DNA of 35,984 nt from an uncultured Clostridia bacterium (GCA_946481295.1 CAMLLW010000014.1:1-35984), one strand, 5' to 3'; positions 8,823 through 17,167 are shown, counted from the first letter of the stretch. The notes: generated by a model not told the origin, from the sequence alone. Program-made: numbers and translations.

Positions 8823-9158
8823 ATGAGTTTAATTAAGCAAGAAATAGATAATGTTTTTTTAGATGAAGAACAAAATATTGTTATTTTAGAAATTTTGGAC
8901 GATATGGACTGGTCAAATGAAACAGAACATTTAGAATTATTACAAAACAAACTAAATCTTTATATTCATTTTATAGATACAAAACAATTATATGAACTTC
9001 ATGACGAATTTAAATCAAAAGATATTGGTATAGCAATTCATTTTAAATATACTATTCCTATGAGCTGTAGATTATTTATTGAAAAAGCAAGAGATCATCT
9101 TAATCAACTTAGTATAAAAGGTGACTATAAAATAATGTTAGAAGTATTAGAAGAATAA
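8823..9158 (+). CDS. DUF6572 family protein
   Basis: A 111-residue soluble, acidic protein without signal or membrane segment. The conserved core runs from VFLDEEQNIVILEILDDMDW through ETEHLELLQNKLNLYIHFI, which matches my memory of the DUF6572 pattern (a 'D-W-x-N-E-x-E-H-L-x-L-L-Q-x-K-x-N' stretch); the biochemical function of this family is unknown to me. An in-frame ATG lies 18 bp upstream, but GAGGG sits between the two and is well spaced for the ATG at 8823, so the shorter form is chosen. It is transcribed away from feoA and toward rpsO and may share no operon with either. Confidence 0.7.
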   Translation: MSLIKQEIDNVFLDEEQNIVILEILDDMDWSNETEHLELLQNKLNLYIHFIDTKQLYELHDEFKSKDIGIAIHFKYTIPMSCRLFIEKARDHLNQLSIKGDYKIMLEVLEE

Positions 9159-9182
9159 TTAAAATAATTATTAAAATAATTA

Positions 9183-9211
9183 TTGAATAAACAAGAAAAA
9201 TATGATAAAAT
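9183..9211 (+). promoter_or_regulatory. Putative promoter of rpsO
   Basis: TTGAAT (9183-9188) and TAAAAT (9206-9211) with a 17-bp spacer. It would give a leader of about 160 nt before rpsO. Part of that leader (from about 9232 to 9292) can pair GGCTATTTTA with TAAAATAGTT in a first hairpin. Confidence 0.45.
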
Positions 9212-9309
9212 TTATTGAATTAATAATAAGATGGCTATTTTATATCAATATAAATAATATTTAAAAAATATAATTTAAAATAGTTATTTTATAAATTTAT
9301 TTTTATTAT

Positions 9310-9354
9310 CCTATGCTTTGATTTTGGAGTCTCCGCCCATCTCAATGCATTAGG
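9310..9354 (+). ncRNA. Structured rpsO leader, probable S15 autoregulatory element
   Basis: The RNA from 9310-9321 (CCTATGCTTTGA) pairs with 9342-9354 (TCAATGCATTAGG) apart from one mismatch and one bulge, enclosing a G+C-rich apical part (GGAGTCTCCGCCCA) that stands out in this A+T-rich region. It ends about 20 nt before the AGGAGG of rpsO. S15 is known in several bacteria to bind a structure in its own mRNA leader and block translation; structures differ among phyla. The assignment as the S15 site is inferred from position and shape. Confidence 0.55.
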
Positions 9355-9380
9355 GGTTTTAATTTAATAGGAGGTTTAAT

Positions 9381-9638
9381 ATGAAAGATAAAAAAGAAAT
9401 TATAGCTAAATTTGGTAGAGATGAGAAAGACACTGGTTCTCCAGAAGTACAAGTTGCTTTATTAACAGAAAGAATTAATCATCTTACAGAGCATTTACGT
9501 ACTCATAAAAAAGATCACCATTCAAGAAGAGGTCTTTTAAAAATGGTAGGACAAAGAAAAGGTCTTCTTAATTATATTAAATCTAGAGATATCGTTAAAT
9601 ATCGTGAACTTATTGCTGAACTAGGTTTAAGAAAGTAA
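9381..9638 (+). CDS. rpsO: 30S ribosomal protein S15
   Basis: A primary-binding protein of the small-subunit platform; it binds the three-way junction of 16S rRNA helices 20-22 and contributes to bridge B4 with the large subunit. The 85 residues are slightly shorter than the usual 87-89. Family motifs are [16 protein letters not shown] and [20 protein letters not shown], followed by RRKGLL-like [10 protein letters not shown] canonical AATAGGAGGT ribosome binding site precedes the ATG. It is followed by a strong terminator and then the structured pnp leader, the classic rpsO-pnp arrangement of Firmicutes and proteobacteria. Confidence 0.98.
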   Translation: MKDKKEIIAKFGRDEKDTGSPEVQVALLTERINHLTEHLRTHKKDHHSRRGLLKMVGQRKGLLNYIKSRDIVKYRELIAELGLRK

Positions 9639-9648
9639 TTTTTATTTT

Positions 9649-9683
9649 AAAGTGTCCTAAACTTAGGGACACTTTCTTTTTAA
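9649..9683 (+). terminator. Terminator between rpsO and pnp
   Basis: AAAGTGTCC (9649-9657) pairs with GGACACTTT (9667-9675), followed by CTTTTT. Partial read-through could feed pnp, which lacks an obvious promoter of its own between 9684 and the long leader hairpin. Confidence 0.75.
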
Positions 9684-9686
9684 TAT

Positions 9687-9776
9687 AATAGATCCTTATT
9701 TTTTTTTACAATAATTATTTTTGCTCCTAACGTGTTTAGAATTAAAAATAATTATTGTTATATTTAAGGATCTATT
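9687..9776 (+). ncRNA. Long stem-loop in the pnp leader
   Basis: A 90-nt double-helical element: the outer stem has 12 bp (9687-9698 with 9765-9776), and the inner stem has 15 perfect bp (9708-9722 with 9744-9758). A U-rich asymmetric internal loop lies between them, and the apical loop is 21 nt (9723-9743). It ends 14 nt before the pnp ribosome binding site region. In E. coli a comparable pnp leader stem is cut by RNase III and PNPase then represses its own translation. By analogy this is a candidate autoregulatory leader; that is inference. Confidence 0.65.
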
Positions 9777-9807
9777 AGAGTTTATTTTTAGTTGAAAGGA
9801 GTTTTAT

Positions 9808-11970
9808 ATGTATAAAACATATTCTATGGATTTAGGTGGACGACCATTTACTGTAGAAATAGGTCGTGTAGCTGAGTTAGCAAACGGTGCAGCTATTATT
9901 AGATATGGTGATACAACTGTATTAGTAACAGCAACAGCATCTGAAAAACCAAGGGATGGTATAGATTTTTTTCCACTTTCTATAGATTACGAAGAAAGAT
10001 TATATGCCGTAGGTAAAATACCAGGAGGTTTTATAAAGAGAGAGGGTAGACCTACAGAAAAAGCAATTTTAACATCTAGACTTATAGATAGACCTATAAG
10101 ACCATTATTCCCAAAAGATTATAGAAATGATGTAGCTGTTGTTGCCACAGTTATGAGTGTAGATCAAGATTGCAGTCCTGAAATAGCAAGTATGATTGGT
10201 TCATCTATAGCTTTATCAATTTCTGATATTCCTTTTTTAGGTCCAACAGGTTCTGTAAGTATAGGACTTATAGATGATAAATTTATTATAAATCCAAATG
10301 CTTTAGAGCGTGAAAAAAGTGAACTTTCTTTAACAGTTGCTTCTACAAGTGAAAAAGTTATGATGATAGAAGCTGGTGCATATGAAATACCAGAAGAAAA
10401 AATGTTTGATGCTATAATGTTTGCACATGAAGAAAACAAAAAAATAGTGGAATTTATAAACAATATAGTATCTGAAATTGGAAAAGAAAAACATTCTTAT
10501 GAAGATAAAAGTGTACCTTTAGATATTTATGAAAAAGTTGTTTCTATAGTAGGAGAAGAACGTATGCAAGATGCTGTTTTTACAGATGACAAGCAAATAC
10601 GTGATGAAAATATAACTAATCTAAAAGAAGAAGTCTTAGAAAAAATGTTAGAAGACTTTGATGGGGAAAATCAAGATGAATATATAGAACTTATAAATGC
10701 TGCTATGTATAACTTTGAAAAGAAAACTGTTAGAAAAATGATTTTAAAAGATCATAAAAGACCAGATGGTAGAGCTTTAAATCAGATAAGACCATTATCT
10801 GCTGAAATTGATGTAATACCTAGAGTACATGGCTCTGCTTTATTTAGAAGAGGTCAAACACAAGTTTTAACTGTTACTACTTTAGGTTCAATGGGAGAAG
10901 TTCAACGTTTAGATGGATTAGATGAAGAAGAAATTAAAAGATATATGCATCATTACAATTTCCCTAGTTTTTCTGTTGGTGAAACTAAGCCTTCTAGAGG
11001 ACCAGGAAGAAGAGAGATTGGCCATGGTGCATTAGCAGAAAGAGCTTTAGTGCCAGTTATACCTACAGAAGAAGAATTTCCATATGCAATAAGATTAGTA
11101 TCAGAAGTTTTAAGTTCTAATGGATCTACAAGTCAAGCTAGTGTTTGTGGTAGTACACTTTCATTAATGTCTGCTGGAGTTCCAATTAAAAGACCTGTTG
11201 CAGGTATTTCTGTAGGTTTAGTTACAGGAGATACAGATGATGATTTTGTTCTTTTAACAGATATACAAGGATTAGAAGACTTTTTTGGTGATATGGATTT
11301 TAAAGTAGCAGGAACAGAAAAAGGTATCACTGCTATTCAAATGGATATTAAAATTCATGGCTTAACTCCAGAAATTATAAAAGGAGCTTTAGAAGATACA
11401 AGAAAATCTAGAATTTATATTTTAAATGAAATTATGTTAAAGTGTATAGATAAATCTAGAGAACAAATTTCAAAATTTGCTCCTAAAATTACTATGTTAA
11501 CTATAGATCCAGAAAAAATGTCTGATGTTATAGGAACAAGAGGAAAAACTATTAAAAAGATTATAGAAGATACTGGTGTAGATAAGATAGATACTGAAGA
11601 CGATGGTAGAATATTTATATCTCATTCAAATATGGATAATGTTAATAAAGCATTAGAAATTATAAAAGGTATTGTAATGGTACCAGAACCGGGAGAAATA
11701 TATTCTGGTAAAGTAGTTAAAATACTAAATTTTGGAGCATTTGTAGAATTTGCTAATGAAAAAGAAGGATTAGTTCATATATCTAAATTAGCAAGAAAAC
11801 GCGTTGAAAAAGTTGAAGATGTTGTAAAAATTGGAGATATTGTAAACGTAAAAGTACTAGATATAGATGATCAAGGTCGTATAAATTTATCTATAAAAGA
11901 TACATTGCCAGAAGAAAGTAAAGAAGAAAACAAAGAAGAAATTAAAGAAGAAAAAGACATCAAAAAATAA
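9808..11970 (+). CDS. pnp: Polyribonucleotide nucleotidyltransferase (PNPase)
   Basis: A phosphorolytic 3'-5' exoribonuclease that degrades mRNA to nucleoside diphosphates, acting as a trimer ring in the cytoplasm and often partnered with RNase Y or J. The 720 residues show the full order: RNase PH domain 1 (about 10-145), all-alpha linker domain, RNase PH domain 2 (about 320-540, with PSRGPGRREIGHGALAERAL and GDMDFKVAGTEKGITAIQMD), KH (GTRGKTIKKI, about 565-620) and S1 (about 628-698). The tail is a Lys/Glu-rich low-complexity segment. GAAAGGAG precedes the ATG. The gene lies downstream of rpsO with a terminator and a 90-nt leader hairpin between them. Confidence 0.98.
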   Translation: MYKTYSMDLGGRPFTVEIGRVAELANGAAIIRYGDTTVLVTATASEKPRDGIDFFPLSIDYEERLYAVGKIPGGFIKREGRPTEKAILTSRLIDRPIRPLFPKDYRNDVAVVATVMSVDQDCSPEIASMIGSSIALSISDIPFLGPTGSVSIGLIDDKFIINPNALEREKSELSLTVASTSEKVMMIEAGAYEIPEEKMFDAIMFAHEENKKIVEFINNIVSEIGKEKHSYEDKSVPLDIYEKVVSIVGEERMQDAVFTDDKQIRDENITNLKEEVLEKMLEDFDGENQDEYIELINAAMYNFEKKTVRKMILKDHKRPDGRALNQIRPLSAEIDVIPRVHGSALFRRGQTQVLTVTTLGSMGEVQRLDGLDEEEIKRYMHHYNFPSFSVGETKPSRGPGRREIGHGALAERALVPVIPTEEEFPYAIRLVSEVLSSNGSTSQASVCGSTLSLMSAGVPIKRPVAGISVGLVTGDTDDDFVLLTDIQGLEDFFGDMDFKVAGTEKGITAIQMDIKIHGLTPEIIKGALEDTRKSRIYILNEIMLKCIDKSREQISKFAPKITMLTIDPEKMSDVIGTRGKTIKKIIEDTGVDKIDTEDDGRIFISHSNMDNVNKALEIIKGIVMVPEPGEIYSGKVVKILNFGAFVEFANEKEGLVHISKLARKRVEKVEDVVKIGDIVNVKVLDIDDQGRINLSIKDTLPEESKEENKEEIKEEKDIKK

Positions 11971-12013
11971 AATATTTTTATGGAAAAAAAGTATATATAG
12001 GTGTATTATTATA

Positions 12014-12057
12014 AAGTCTTTAGATTAAAACTTTTAATTTAAAGGCTTGTTTTTTTT
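12014..12057 (+). terminator. Terminator after pnp
   Basis: A long imperfect hairpin (12014-12030 with 12032-12048, 17 pairs with two or three G-U pairs) followed by G then eight T residues. The M16 gene begins about 30 bp further on. Confidence 0.7.
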
Positions 12058-12086
12058 ATTAAAATTTATAGCGTAGGTGATTTTTA

Positions 12087-13346
12087 ATGATAGAAAGTGT
12101 TAATTTATCTAATGGTTTAAAAATAGTTTTAGAACCAATAAATTTTGTAAGATCCATATCTTGTGGTATATGGGTTAAAAATGGATCTAGAAATGAAAGT
12201 GAAGATATTAATGGTATATCCCATTTTATAGAACATATGTTATTTAAAGGTACAAATAAAAGAAATGCAAAACAAATTGCAGAAGAAATGGATTTTTTAG
12301 GTGGTCAAATAAATGCATTTACTTCAAAAGAATGTACATGTTATTATATAAAGACATTAGATACAAATTTTGATGAAGGATTTGATATCTTAGCTGATAT
12401 GTTTTTAAATTCTAAATTTGATAATAAAGAAATAAAAAAAGAATGTAGTGTAATAAAAGAAGAAATTAATATGTATGAAGATACTCCAGATGAACTTGCA
12501 AATGATTTATTACAGTACAATATTTGGGAAAATGATTCTTTAGGATTACCTATTTTAGGTACAAAAGAAACAATATCTACTTTTAATACTAATACTTTTA
12601 AAAATTATTATAAAAAAAATTATTGTGCAGATAATATTGTTATATCTGTTGCAGGAAATTTTATTTCCGATGATATGATTAAAAAAATACAATATTATTT
12701 TGGAGATTTAAATAGTAAATTAGATAGAAATGATATTTATAATACAAAATATAAACCATGTATAGTAAAAAAAGAAAAAGATATAGAACAAATAAATCTT
12801 ATTTTAGGATTTGAAGGTATAAATAGAGAAATAAAACAAATTGCAACAATGGCAATATTTAATTCTATTTTTGGAAATGGTATGAGTTCTAGATTATTTC
12901 AAAATATAAGAGAAGATAAAGGCCTTGTATATTCAATTTATTCATATAATGTCACTTATCAAGACACAGGGTTATTTTGTATATATGCAGCGATGAATAA
13001 AAATAATACAGAAAATACTATAAAAAATATAATGAAAGAAATAAAAAATTTAGATTCTAATTTAATAACACAAGATCAATTTATGAAAGCAAAACAACAA
13101 GTAAAAAGTTCATTTTTATTAAATTTAGAGAGTTCTTCAAGTAGAATGAATACAAATGGCAAAAATCAAATTCTTTTAAATAGAATTTATACAACAGATG
13201 AAATGATAGAAATAGTAAATAGCATTAACATAGAAGACTTATATTCACTAATACATAAAGTATTTAACATTGAAAAAATGAGTATATGTGCAGTTGGAAA
13301 TATAGATAACATAGATTTTGAAGGATGTGCAAAAAATGAATTTTAA
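12087..13346 (+). CDS. Catalytic M16 zinc metallopeptidase (processing-peptidase type)
   Basis: A zinc peptidase of the insulinase/pitrilysin superfamily, M16B type, related to mitochondrial processing peptidase beta and to Bacillus YmxG/MlpA. The inverted zinc motif HFIEH is at 46-50 (H46, E49, H50), with the third ligand E126 in [12 protein letters not shown]. The substrate-binding Arg and Tyr of the second domain appear in [19 protein letters not shown]. The 419 residues match the two-domain family. No signal peptide, so it is cytoplasmic. The position after pnp and before dut follows the order seen in many Firmicutes; the physiological substrate is not known. The dut start lies inside its last codons. 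Confidence 0.92.
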   Translation: MIESVNLSNGLKIVLEPINFVRSISCGIWVKNGSRNESEDINGISHFIEHMLFKGTNKRNAKQIAEEMDFLGGQINAFTSKECTCYYIKTLDTNFDEGFDILADMFLNSKFDNKEIKKECSVIKEEINMYEDTPDELANDLLQYNIWENDSLGLPILGTKETISTFNTNTFKNYYKKNYCADNIVISVAGNFISDDMIKKIQYYFGDLNSKLDRNDIYNTKYKPCIVKKEKDIEQINLILGFEGINREIKQIATMAIFNSIFGNGMSSRLFQNIREDKGLVYSIYSYNVTYQDTGLFCIYAAMNKNNTENTIKNIMKEIKNLDSNLITQDQFMKAKQQVKSSFLLNLESSSSRMNTNGKNQILLNRIYTTDEMIEIVNSINIEDLYSLIHKVFNIEKMSICAVGNIDNIDFEGCAKNEF

Positions 13347-13794
13347 TGATAATTTTTTTATTCAAAAAGTTGAAAATGCTAAAGATCTAAATTTACCTAA
13401 GTATATGACTAGTGGATCGGCAGGTTTAGATTTATGTGCAAATATTGAAGAAGATGTACTAATTGAACCTTCAGAATATAAAGTTATAAATACAGGAATA
13501 AAAATTAGTATACCTAGTAATTGTGAAGCGCAATTAAGACCTAGAAGTGGATTAGCCTTAAAATATGGTATAACATTATTAAATTCTCCTGGTACTATAG
13601 ACTCAGATTACAGAGGAGAAATAAAAGTTATATTAATAAATCATGGTAAAGATCCTTTTATAATAAAAAGAGGAGATAGAATTGCACAAATGGTTATATC
13701 ACAAATATTAAATGTTCAATTTGAAGAAACATACGATTTAGATAATACTATTAGAGGGGATAAGGGTTTTGGACATACAGGAGTAAGTATATAA
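13336..13794 (+). CDS. dut: dUTP diphosphatase
   Basis: Hydrolyses dUTP to dUMP and pyrophosphate, keeping uracil out of DNA and supplying the dTMP precursor. It is a homotrimeric dUTPase. All five motifs are present: 1 SAGLDLCA, 2 RPRSGLALK, 3 [14 protein letters not shown], 4 GDRIAQMV, 5 [10 protein letters not shown], where His replaces the more usual Ser or Thr of GFGSTG. The frame is open from a TTG at 13318, but AAGGA lies 10 bp before the ATG at 13336, giving 152 residues, the normal length. The start overlaps the end of the M16 gene by 11 bp in another frame, indicating translational coupling. Confidence 0.95.
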   Translation: MNFNDNFFIQKVENAKDLNLPKYMTSGSAGLDLCANIEEDVLIEPSEYKVINTGIKISIPSNCEAQLRPRSGLALKYGITLLNSPGTIDSDYRGEIKVILINHGKDPFIIKRGDRIAQMVISQILNVQFEETYDLDNTIRGDKGFGHTGVSI

Positions 13795-13824
13795 ATTTAT
13801 TTAAAAAATAATAGGAGTGTGTTT

Positions 13825-14442
13825 ATGAACAACAACGATAAAGACTTTAAATTTGAAAAAGATAAAATATTAAATTTAAGTTCGGAAATTGTGTTTATTA
13901 ATATTCTTAAAGTTTTAGAAAATTATAATGATGAAATGACAATATCTCAAGTTGTTAGATTTTTTGAAAGACAGGGAATATTTTTTACTAAAACAATGAT
14001 ACAAAATTATATAAGAATTGGTTTATTGCCACCTCCATTTGAAAAAAGATTTTACGTAAAAAATCATTTAATATTATTGTCTATAATAGATAGTCTAAAA
14101 AATGTTTATTCACTAGAGGAAATAGGTAAAATATTTAAACCTATTATAAATAATACTAATACATTTAATAATATTATAGATATAGGCATTATATATAAAG
14201 AATATATTTCTTTATATGAGAATTCTATAAATAATTGGATTAAAGAAACACCATTATTACTAGATAAAATATCGGATAGATTAAGTATAGGCGAATTTAA
14301 AAACGAAGATAAAGATGCAATATCATTTTTTCTTACAGTTTTAACGCTTATGACTAGAAGCGTAGTTACTAAACAACTAGTTAAATCAATTATTGATATA
14401 CATATTCCTAATGATACAGAAATTAATAGAGACAAAAAATAA
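13825..14442 (+). CDS. DUF1836 family HTH protein
   Basis: A 205-residue protein with a MerR-like helix-turn-helix core of the DUF1836 (Bacillus YkrK-like) family. The diagnostic stretch FFTKTMIQNYIRIGLLPPPF at about 50-69 continues into HLILLSIIDSLKNVYSLEEIGKIF. The C-terminal half is helical with no recognised ligand site. DNA binding is expected from the fold; targets are unknown. An in-frame GTG at 13819 is possible, but AGGAG is best spaced (7 bp) for the ATG at 13825. It follows dut by 30 bp and may be read from the same transcript. Confidence 0.8.
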   Translation: MNNNDKDFKFEKDKILNLSSEIVFINILKVLENYNDEMTISQVVRFFERQGIFFTKTMIQNYIRIGLLPPPFEKRFYVKNHLILLSIIDSLKNVYSLEEIGKIFKPIINNTNTFNNIIDIGIIYKEYISLYENSINNWIKETPLLLDKISDRLSIGEFKNEDKDAISFFLTVLTLMTRSVVTKQLVKSIIDIHIPNDTEINRDKK

Positions 14443-14561
14443 ATTTATATGTTAATAGTTTTATTTTATTCCAAAATAAATTTTATTAAAAAATTAATTT
14501 AGTGAGATAATATAATTGTCTTAAAATAAAGACAAATTATATAGTAAAAAGGAGATTAAAT

Positions 14562-14795
14562 ATGAGAATAAAACCTTTTGACTGTACAGCACTAACATTA
14601 ATTATAATAGGTGCTATAAATTGGGGGCTTATAGGGTTTTTTCAATTTGACCTAGTAGCTACTTTATTTGGAGGAATGGGTAGTTGGATTAGTCGTATAA
14701 TTTATGCTTTAGTTGGATTATCAGGTCTATATTGTTTAACTTTATATGGAAAAGTAAATTATGAAGATAATAGATTTGTAAGACATCACAAATAA
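14562..14795 (+). CDS. DUF378 small membrane protein
   Basis: A 77-residue protein with two transmembrane helices (about 10-30 and 43-63). The family signature is LTLIIIGAINWGLIGFFQFDLVA, here beginning at about residue 12, followed by a glycine-rich turn (FGGMGSWISRIIYALVGLSG) and YGKV. It belongs to the DUF378 (Bacillus YuzA-like) family, whose function is unknown. AAAAAGGAGA precedes the ATG. A short inverted repeat TTGTCTT/AAGACAA (14516-14535) just upstream could be an operator. It has its own terminator. Confidence 0.85.
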   Translation: MRIKPFDCTALTLIIIGAINWGLIGFFQFDLVATLFGGMGSWISRIIYALVGLSGLYCLTLYGKVNYEDNRFVRHHK

Positions 14796-14825
14796 AAAAC
14801 TGATATAAAATATCAGTTTTTTTTA
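14796..14825. terminator. Bidirectional terminator, DUF378 gene / vanW
   Basis: AAAACTGATA (14796-14805) pairs with TATCAGTTTT (14811-14820) around a 5-nt loop, with a T run on the plus side and an A run (T on the minus strand) on the other. Confidence 0.75.
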
Positions 14826-14842
14826 ATTTTTGTCATAAATTC

Positions 14843-15466
14843 TTAATAAATTTTTATAATTTGAATTGTTATGCTTCCATTTTGCATATAGGAATTTATT
14901 TTTACAGGATATGATAATGTATTTACAAATTTAAAGTCAGAAGAACCATAACTTGTAGCTGCATCTTTTCCTTCTTCTACATAATAAACTTTTCTTGAAT
15001 GAGAATGTCTTTCAGTAATTTTTAATCCAGCAAGTTTAACAGCATTATACAATGTAGTACTTACTTGACATGTTCCTCCTCCAAAACCTTTCGTTTCTTC
15101 ACCATATCTAAAAACTTTTGAAATTTTATATCCGTTTTCTTCATTAGTTGGACCTACAGTACTATTAAATGAAAATGTTTCACCTGGTTGAATAATTTTT
15201 TGGTCAATAGCTATTGAAGCTAATTTTATATTATGAACTCTAGGTGAATTATTTGGATTAAAATTTGTAGTAAATTCTGAAATAACTTCTTCATTATTTT
15301 GATTAAAATATTCATTGTTACTTTGTAAGTAGTATTTAAAATTTTCTTCATAATTTGAGAGGTTATTAGCAAATACTAAATTATTTTTATTAATATATGT
15401 GAAAAAAATAGTGAGAAATAACATTATAATTATAAAAAAATTTATTTTTTTTAACATAATATTCAT
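14843..15466 (-). CDS. VanW family protein
   Basis: A 207-residue exported or membrane-anchored protein. A short basic start is followed by a hydrophobic segment (about 8-30), then a linker and a VanW domain (about 70-190). The domain shows its typical pattern: PGETFSFNSTVGPTNEENGY, GGGTCQVSTTLYNAV and ERHSHSRKVYYVEEGKDA. VanW occurs in some vancomycin-resistance clusters, but most Clostridial VanW proteins stand outside such clusters and their function is not established; this one has no van genes nearby, so I do not infer resistance. The strong AAGGGGGGAATTT site supports the first ATG. It is convergent with the DUF378 gene. Confidence 0.88.
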   Translation of the reverse strand: MNIMLKKINFFIIIMLFLTIFFTYINKNNLVFANNLSNYEENFKYYLQSNNEYFNQNNEEVISEFTTNFNPNNSPRVHNIKLASIAIDQKIIQPGETFSFNSTVGPTNEENGYKISKVFRYGEETKGFGGGTCQVSTTLYNAVKLAGLKITERHSHSRKVYYVEEGKDAATSYGSSDFKFVNTLSYPVKINSYMQNGSITIQIIKIY

Positions 15467-15580
15467 AAATTCCCCCCTTATTAAAAAATAATTATATTAA
15501 ATATTATTTCTTATAAGCTCATAAATATTAATAAAAGTTATAGAATTAAAGGCAATAAAAGCTAAAAAAAAATATTAATA

Positions 15581-15610
15581 TTGACATTCAGTAGGAAAAT
15601 TTTATATAAT
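15581..15610 (+). promoter_or_regulatory. Sigma-A promoter of the NlpC/P60 gene
   Basis: A consensus TTGACA (15581-15586) and TATAAT (15605-15610) with an 18-bp spacer, about 46 bp before the ATG. This is the best vegetative promoter match I noticed in the window. Confidence 0.75.
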
Positions 15611-15656
15611 AAAAAAATAAAAATTTAATAAATTTGTAACAAATTTTGGAGGGAAC

Positions 15657-16592
15657 ATGAATACAAAAGATACTTTAAAAGTTACAGGTTTATCTATTTT
15701 AGCTTCTGCTTTTTTTTATAGCAATGTATATGCACAAAATTTTGGAGTTATAAATGGATATACTATAAATCTTAGAGAAAACTCTAATTTAGATTCCAAT
15801 GTTATTAAAACAGTTGACAATGGAGATAACATTGAAATTATAGATAAAGAAAATGAATTTTTTAAAATTAAGATAGATGGAAATGAAGGTTATGTATCAG
15901 ATGAATTTGTAAAATTAACTAAAGCAGATGGTGTTATAACTGGAAGTAATGTAAATGTAAGAGAGACGCCAGATGCAAATGGAAATATAGTGGGAAGGTT
16001 AGATTCAGATGATCCAATAGTAATTTCTGGACAATCTGGTGATTGGTTTGAAATAGAGTATGGTTCAGGTATTGCTTTTATAAATAAAGATTTTGTATAT
16101 TCTGAATTTGGTAACCAACTAGAAGAAGTAAATGTAAGTGATATAATTAAAAATAATAGTAAAGACGATAGCAAAAACGATAGTACATATTCTAATAGTA
16201 GTGATAAAAATAATAAGTCATTGCAAAAACAAATAATTGATTTTGCTCTAAAATACATAGGGACACCTTATTCATGGGCTAATACGAATTTAGATACAGG
16301 TGTAGATTGTTCAGGATTTGTTTATTCAGTTTTTAATAATTTTGGAATTAAATTAAATAGAAGCTCTAAAGATATGTCTAAAAATGGTTCGACGGTAAGT
16401 AAATCTGATCTAGAAGAAGGCGATTTAGTATTTTTTAATACAGATGGATCAGGAATTTCACATGTAGGTATTTATATAGGCAATGGTGATTTTGTGCATT
16501 CATCTAGTGTAAGAAGTCAAGGAGTAATGATTAGTAATCTTTCAAGTGGTTACTATGCCAATAAATTTGTTACAGGATCAAGAGTAATATAA
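15657..16592 (+). CDS. Secreted peptidoglycan endopeptidase, SH3b-SH3b-NlpC/P60
   Basis: A cell-wall hydrolase predicted to cut peptide stems of peptidoglycan, typically between D-gamma-Glu and the diamino acid. A signal peptide (1-26, ending VYA) is followed by two bacterial SH3 wall-binding domains (about 30-88 and 93-150), a low-complexity Ser/Asn/Asp/Lys linker (about 160-188), and an NlpC/P60 domain (190-311). The catalytic residues are C218 (DTGVDCSGFVYSVF), H269 (ISHVGIYIGNGDFVHSS) and H281. GGAGGG precedes the ATG. The consensus promoter suggests steady vegetative expression, which fits a growth or separation hydrolase. It is convergent with an Amidase_3 gene and shares its terminator. 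Confidence 0.93.
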   Translation: MNTKDTLKVTGLSILASAFFYSNVYAQNFGVINGYTINLRENSNLDSNVIKTVDNGDNIEIIDKENEFFKIKIDGNEGYVSDEFVKLTKADGVITGSNVNVRETPDANGNIVGRLDSDDPIVISGQSGDWFEIEYGSGIAFINKDFVYSEFGNQLEEVNVSDIIKNNSKDDSKNDSTYSNSSDKNNKSLQKQIIDFALKYIGTPYSWANTNLDTGVDCSGFVYSVFNNFGIKLNRSSKDMSKNGSTVSKSDLEEGDLVFFNTDGSGISHVGIYIGNGDFVHSSSVRSQGVMISNLSSGYYANKFVTGSRVI

Positions 16593-16618
16593 AAAGCCGA
16601 TATAATTATCGGCTTTTT
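16591..16618. terminator. Bidirectional terminator, NlpC/P60 / amidase
   Basis: A 12-bp perfect stem (16591-16602 with 16607-16618) with a TAAT loop; the GCCGATA core is flanked by A and T runs, and lies between convergent stop codons. Confidence 0.8.
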
Positions 16619-16621
16619 ATA

Positions 16622-17167
16622 TTACTCTTGATGAGATCTTAAATATTCTGTTATACCGTCAGCTATACCTTGTGCACATTGTTCTCTAAAAGAAGAAGTG
16701 CCCAATAAATAAGCTTCATGTTCATTAGATATAAATGCTATTTCTACTAATATTGCAGGCATTTTTGTTAATCGTAAAACTGCAAAATTTGCAGTTTTTA
16801 TTCCCCTGTCTAATGTTTTTATTTGTAGTATAAGTTGTTGTTGTACAATATCTGCAAAACTTTCTGCACGAATTCCATGTTTATAGTAAAAGGTTTCTGA
16901 ACCAGTAGCATAGCTATTATGATTAGAATTACAATGAATACTTACAAAGTAATCTGCATCCCACTCATTAGCTTTATTAGCTCTTTCAAATAATGATACA
17001 TAATTATCACTATTACGGGACATTAATATATTATATTGCCTTTTTTGAAGAATTCTTTTTAATTTTTGTGCAACATCTAATGTAACAAAAGCTTCAGTTA
17101 ATCCAGTTGTTTGATTTCGTGCTCCAGGGTCTTTTCCACCGTGGCCAGGGTCTATAAATATTTTCAT
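16622..17167 (-). CDS. N-acetylmuramoyl-L-alanine amidase, Amidase_3, no signal peptide
   Basis: A zinc amidase that cleaves the bond between N-acetylmuramic acid and L-alanine in peptidoglycan. The 181 residues consist of only the catalytic domain: zinc ligands H9 (IDPGHGGKDPG), E25 and H78 (SIHCNS), and catalytic E142 (ILVEIAFISN). The protein begins MKIFIDPGHGG, so there is no room for a signal peptide or wall-binding domain, unlike CwlD or AmiC homologues. This suggests a phage-lysin-like, mother-cell, or otherwise non-classically released enzyme. The ribosome binding site (TAGGATG) is weaker than its neighbours. No phage genes are nearby. Start alternatives upstream are not supported. 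Confidence 0.9.
   Translation of the reverse strand: MKIFIDPGHGGKDPGARNQTTGLTEAFVTLDVAQKLKRILQKRQYNILMSRNSDNYVSLFERANKANEWDADYFVSIHCNSNHNSYATGSETFYYKHGIRAESFADIVQQQLILQIKTLDRGIKTANFAVLRLTKMPAILVEIAFISNEHEAYLLGTSSFREQCAQGIADGITEYLRSHQE

Noticed and set aside
8753-8950. Minus-strand open frame of 65 codons
   Set aside because: It overlaps the start of the DUF6572 gene and the promoter region, and lacks a ribosome binding site.
9163-9185. Direct repeat AAAATAATTATT after the DUF6572 gene
   Set aside because: Two short copies in very A+T-rich DNA; it could fold weakly but is not a convincing terminator or repeat element.
10164-10463. Minus-strand open frames opposite pnp (also 11133-11330)
   Set aside because: Antisense shadows of highly conserved PNPase domains.
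14106-14435. Hydrophobic minus-strand frame opposite the DUF1836 gene
   Set aside because: No start signals; the plus-strand frame carries the conserved DUF1836 signature.
14843-15466. Vancomycin resistance from the VanW protein
   Set aside because: No vanH, vanA/B, vanX or vanRS genes nearby; stand-alone VanW proteins are common in Clostridia.
15890-16258. Minus-strand frame opposite the NlpC/P60 gene
   Set aside because: Covers SH3 domain codons in reverse and has no translation signals.
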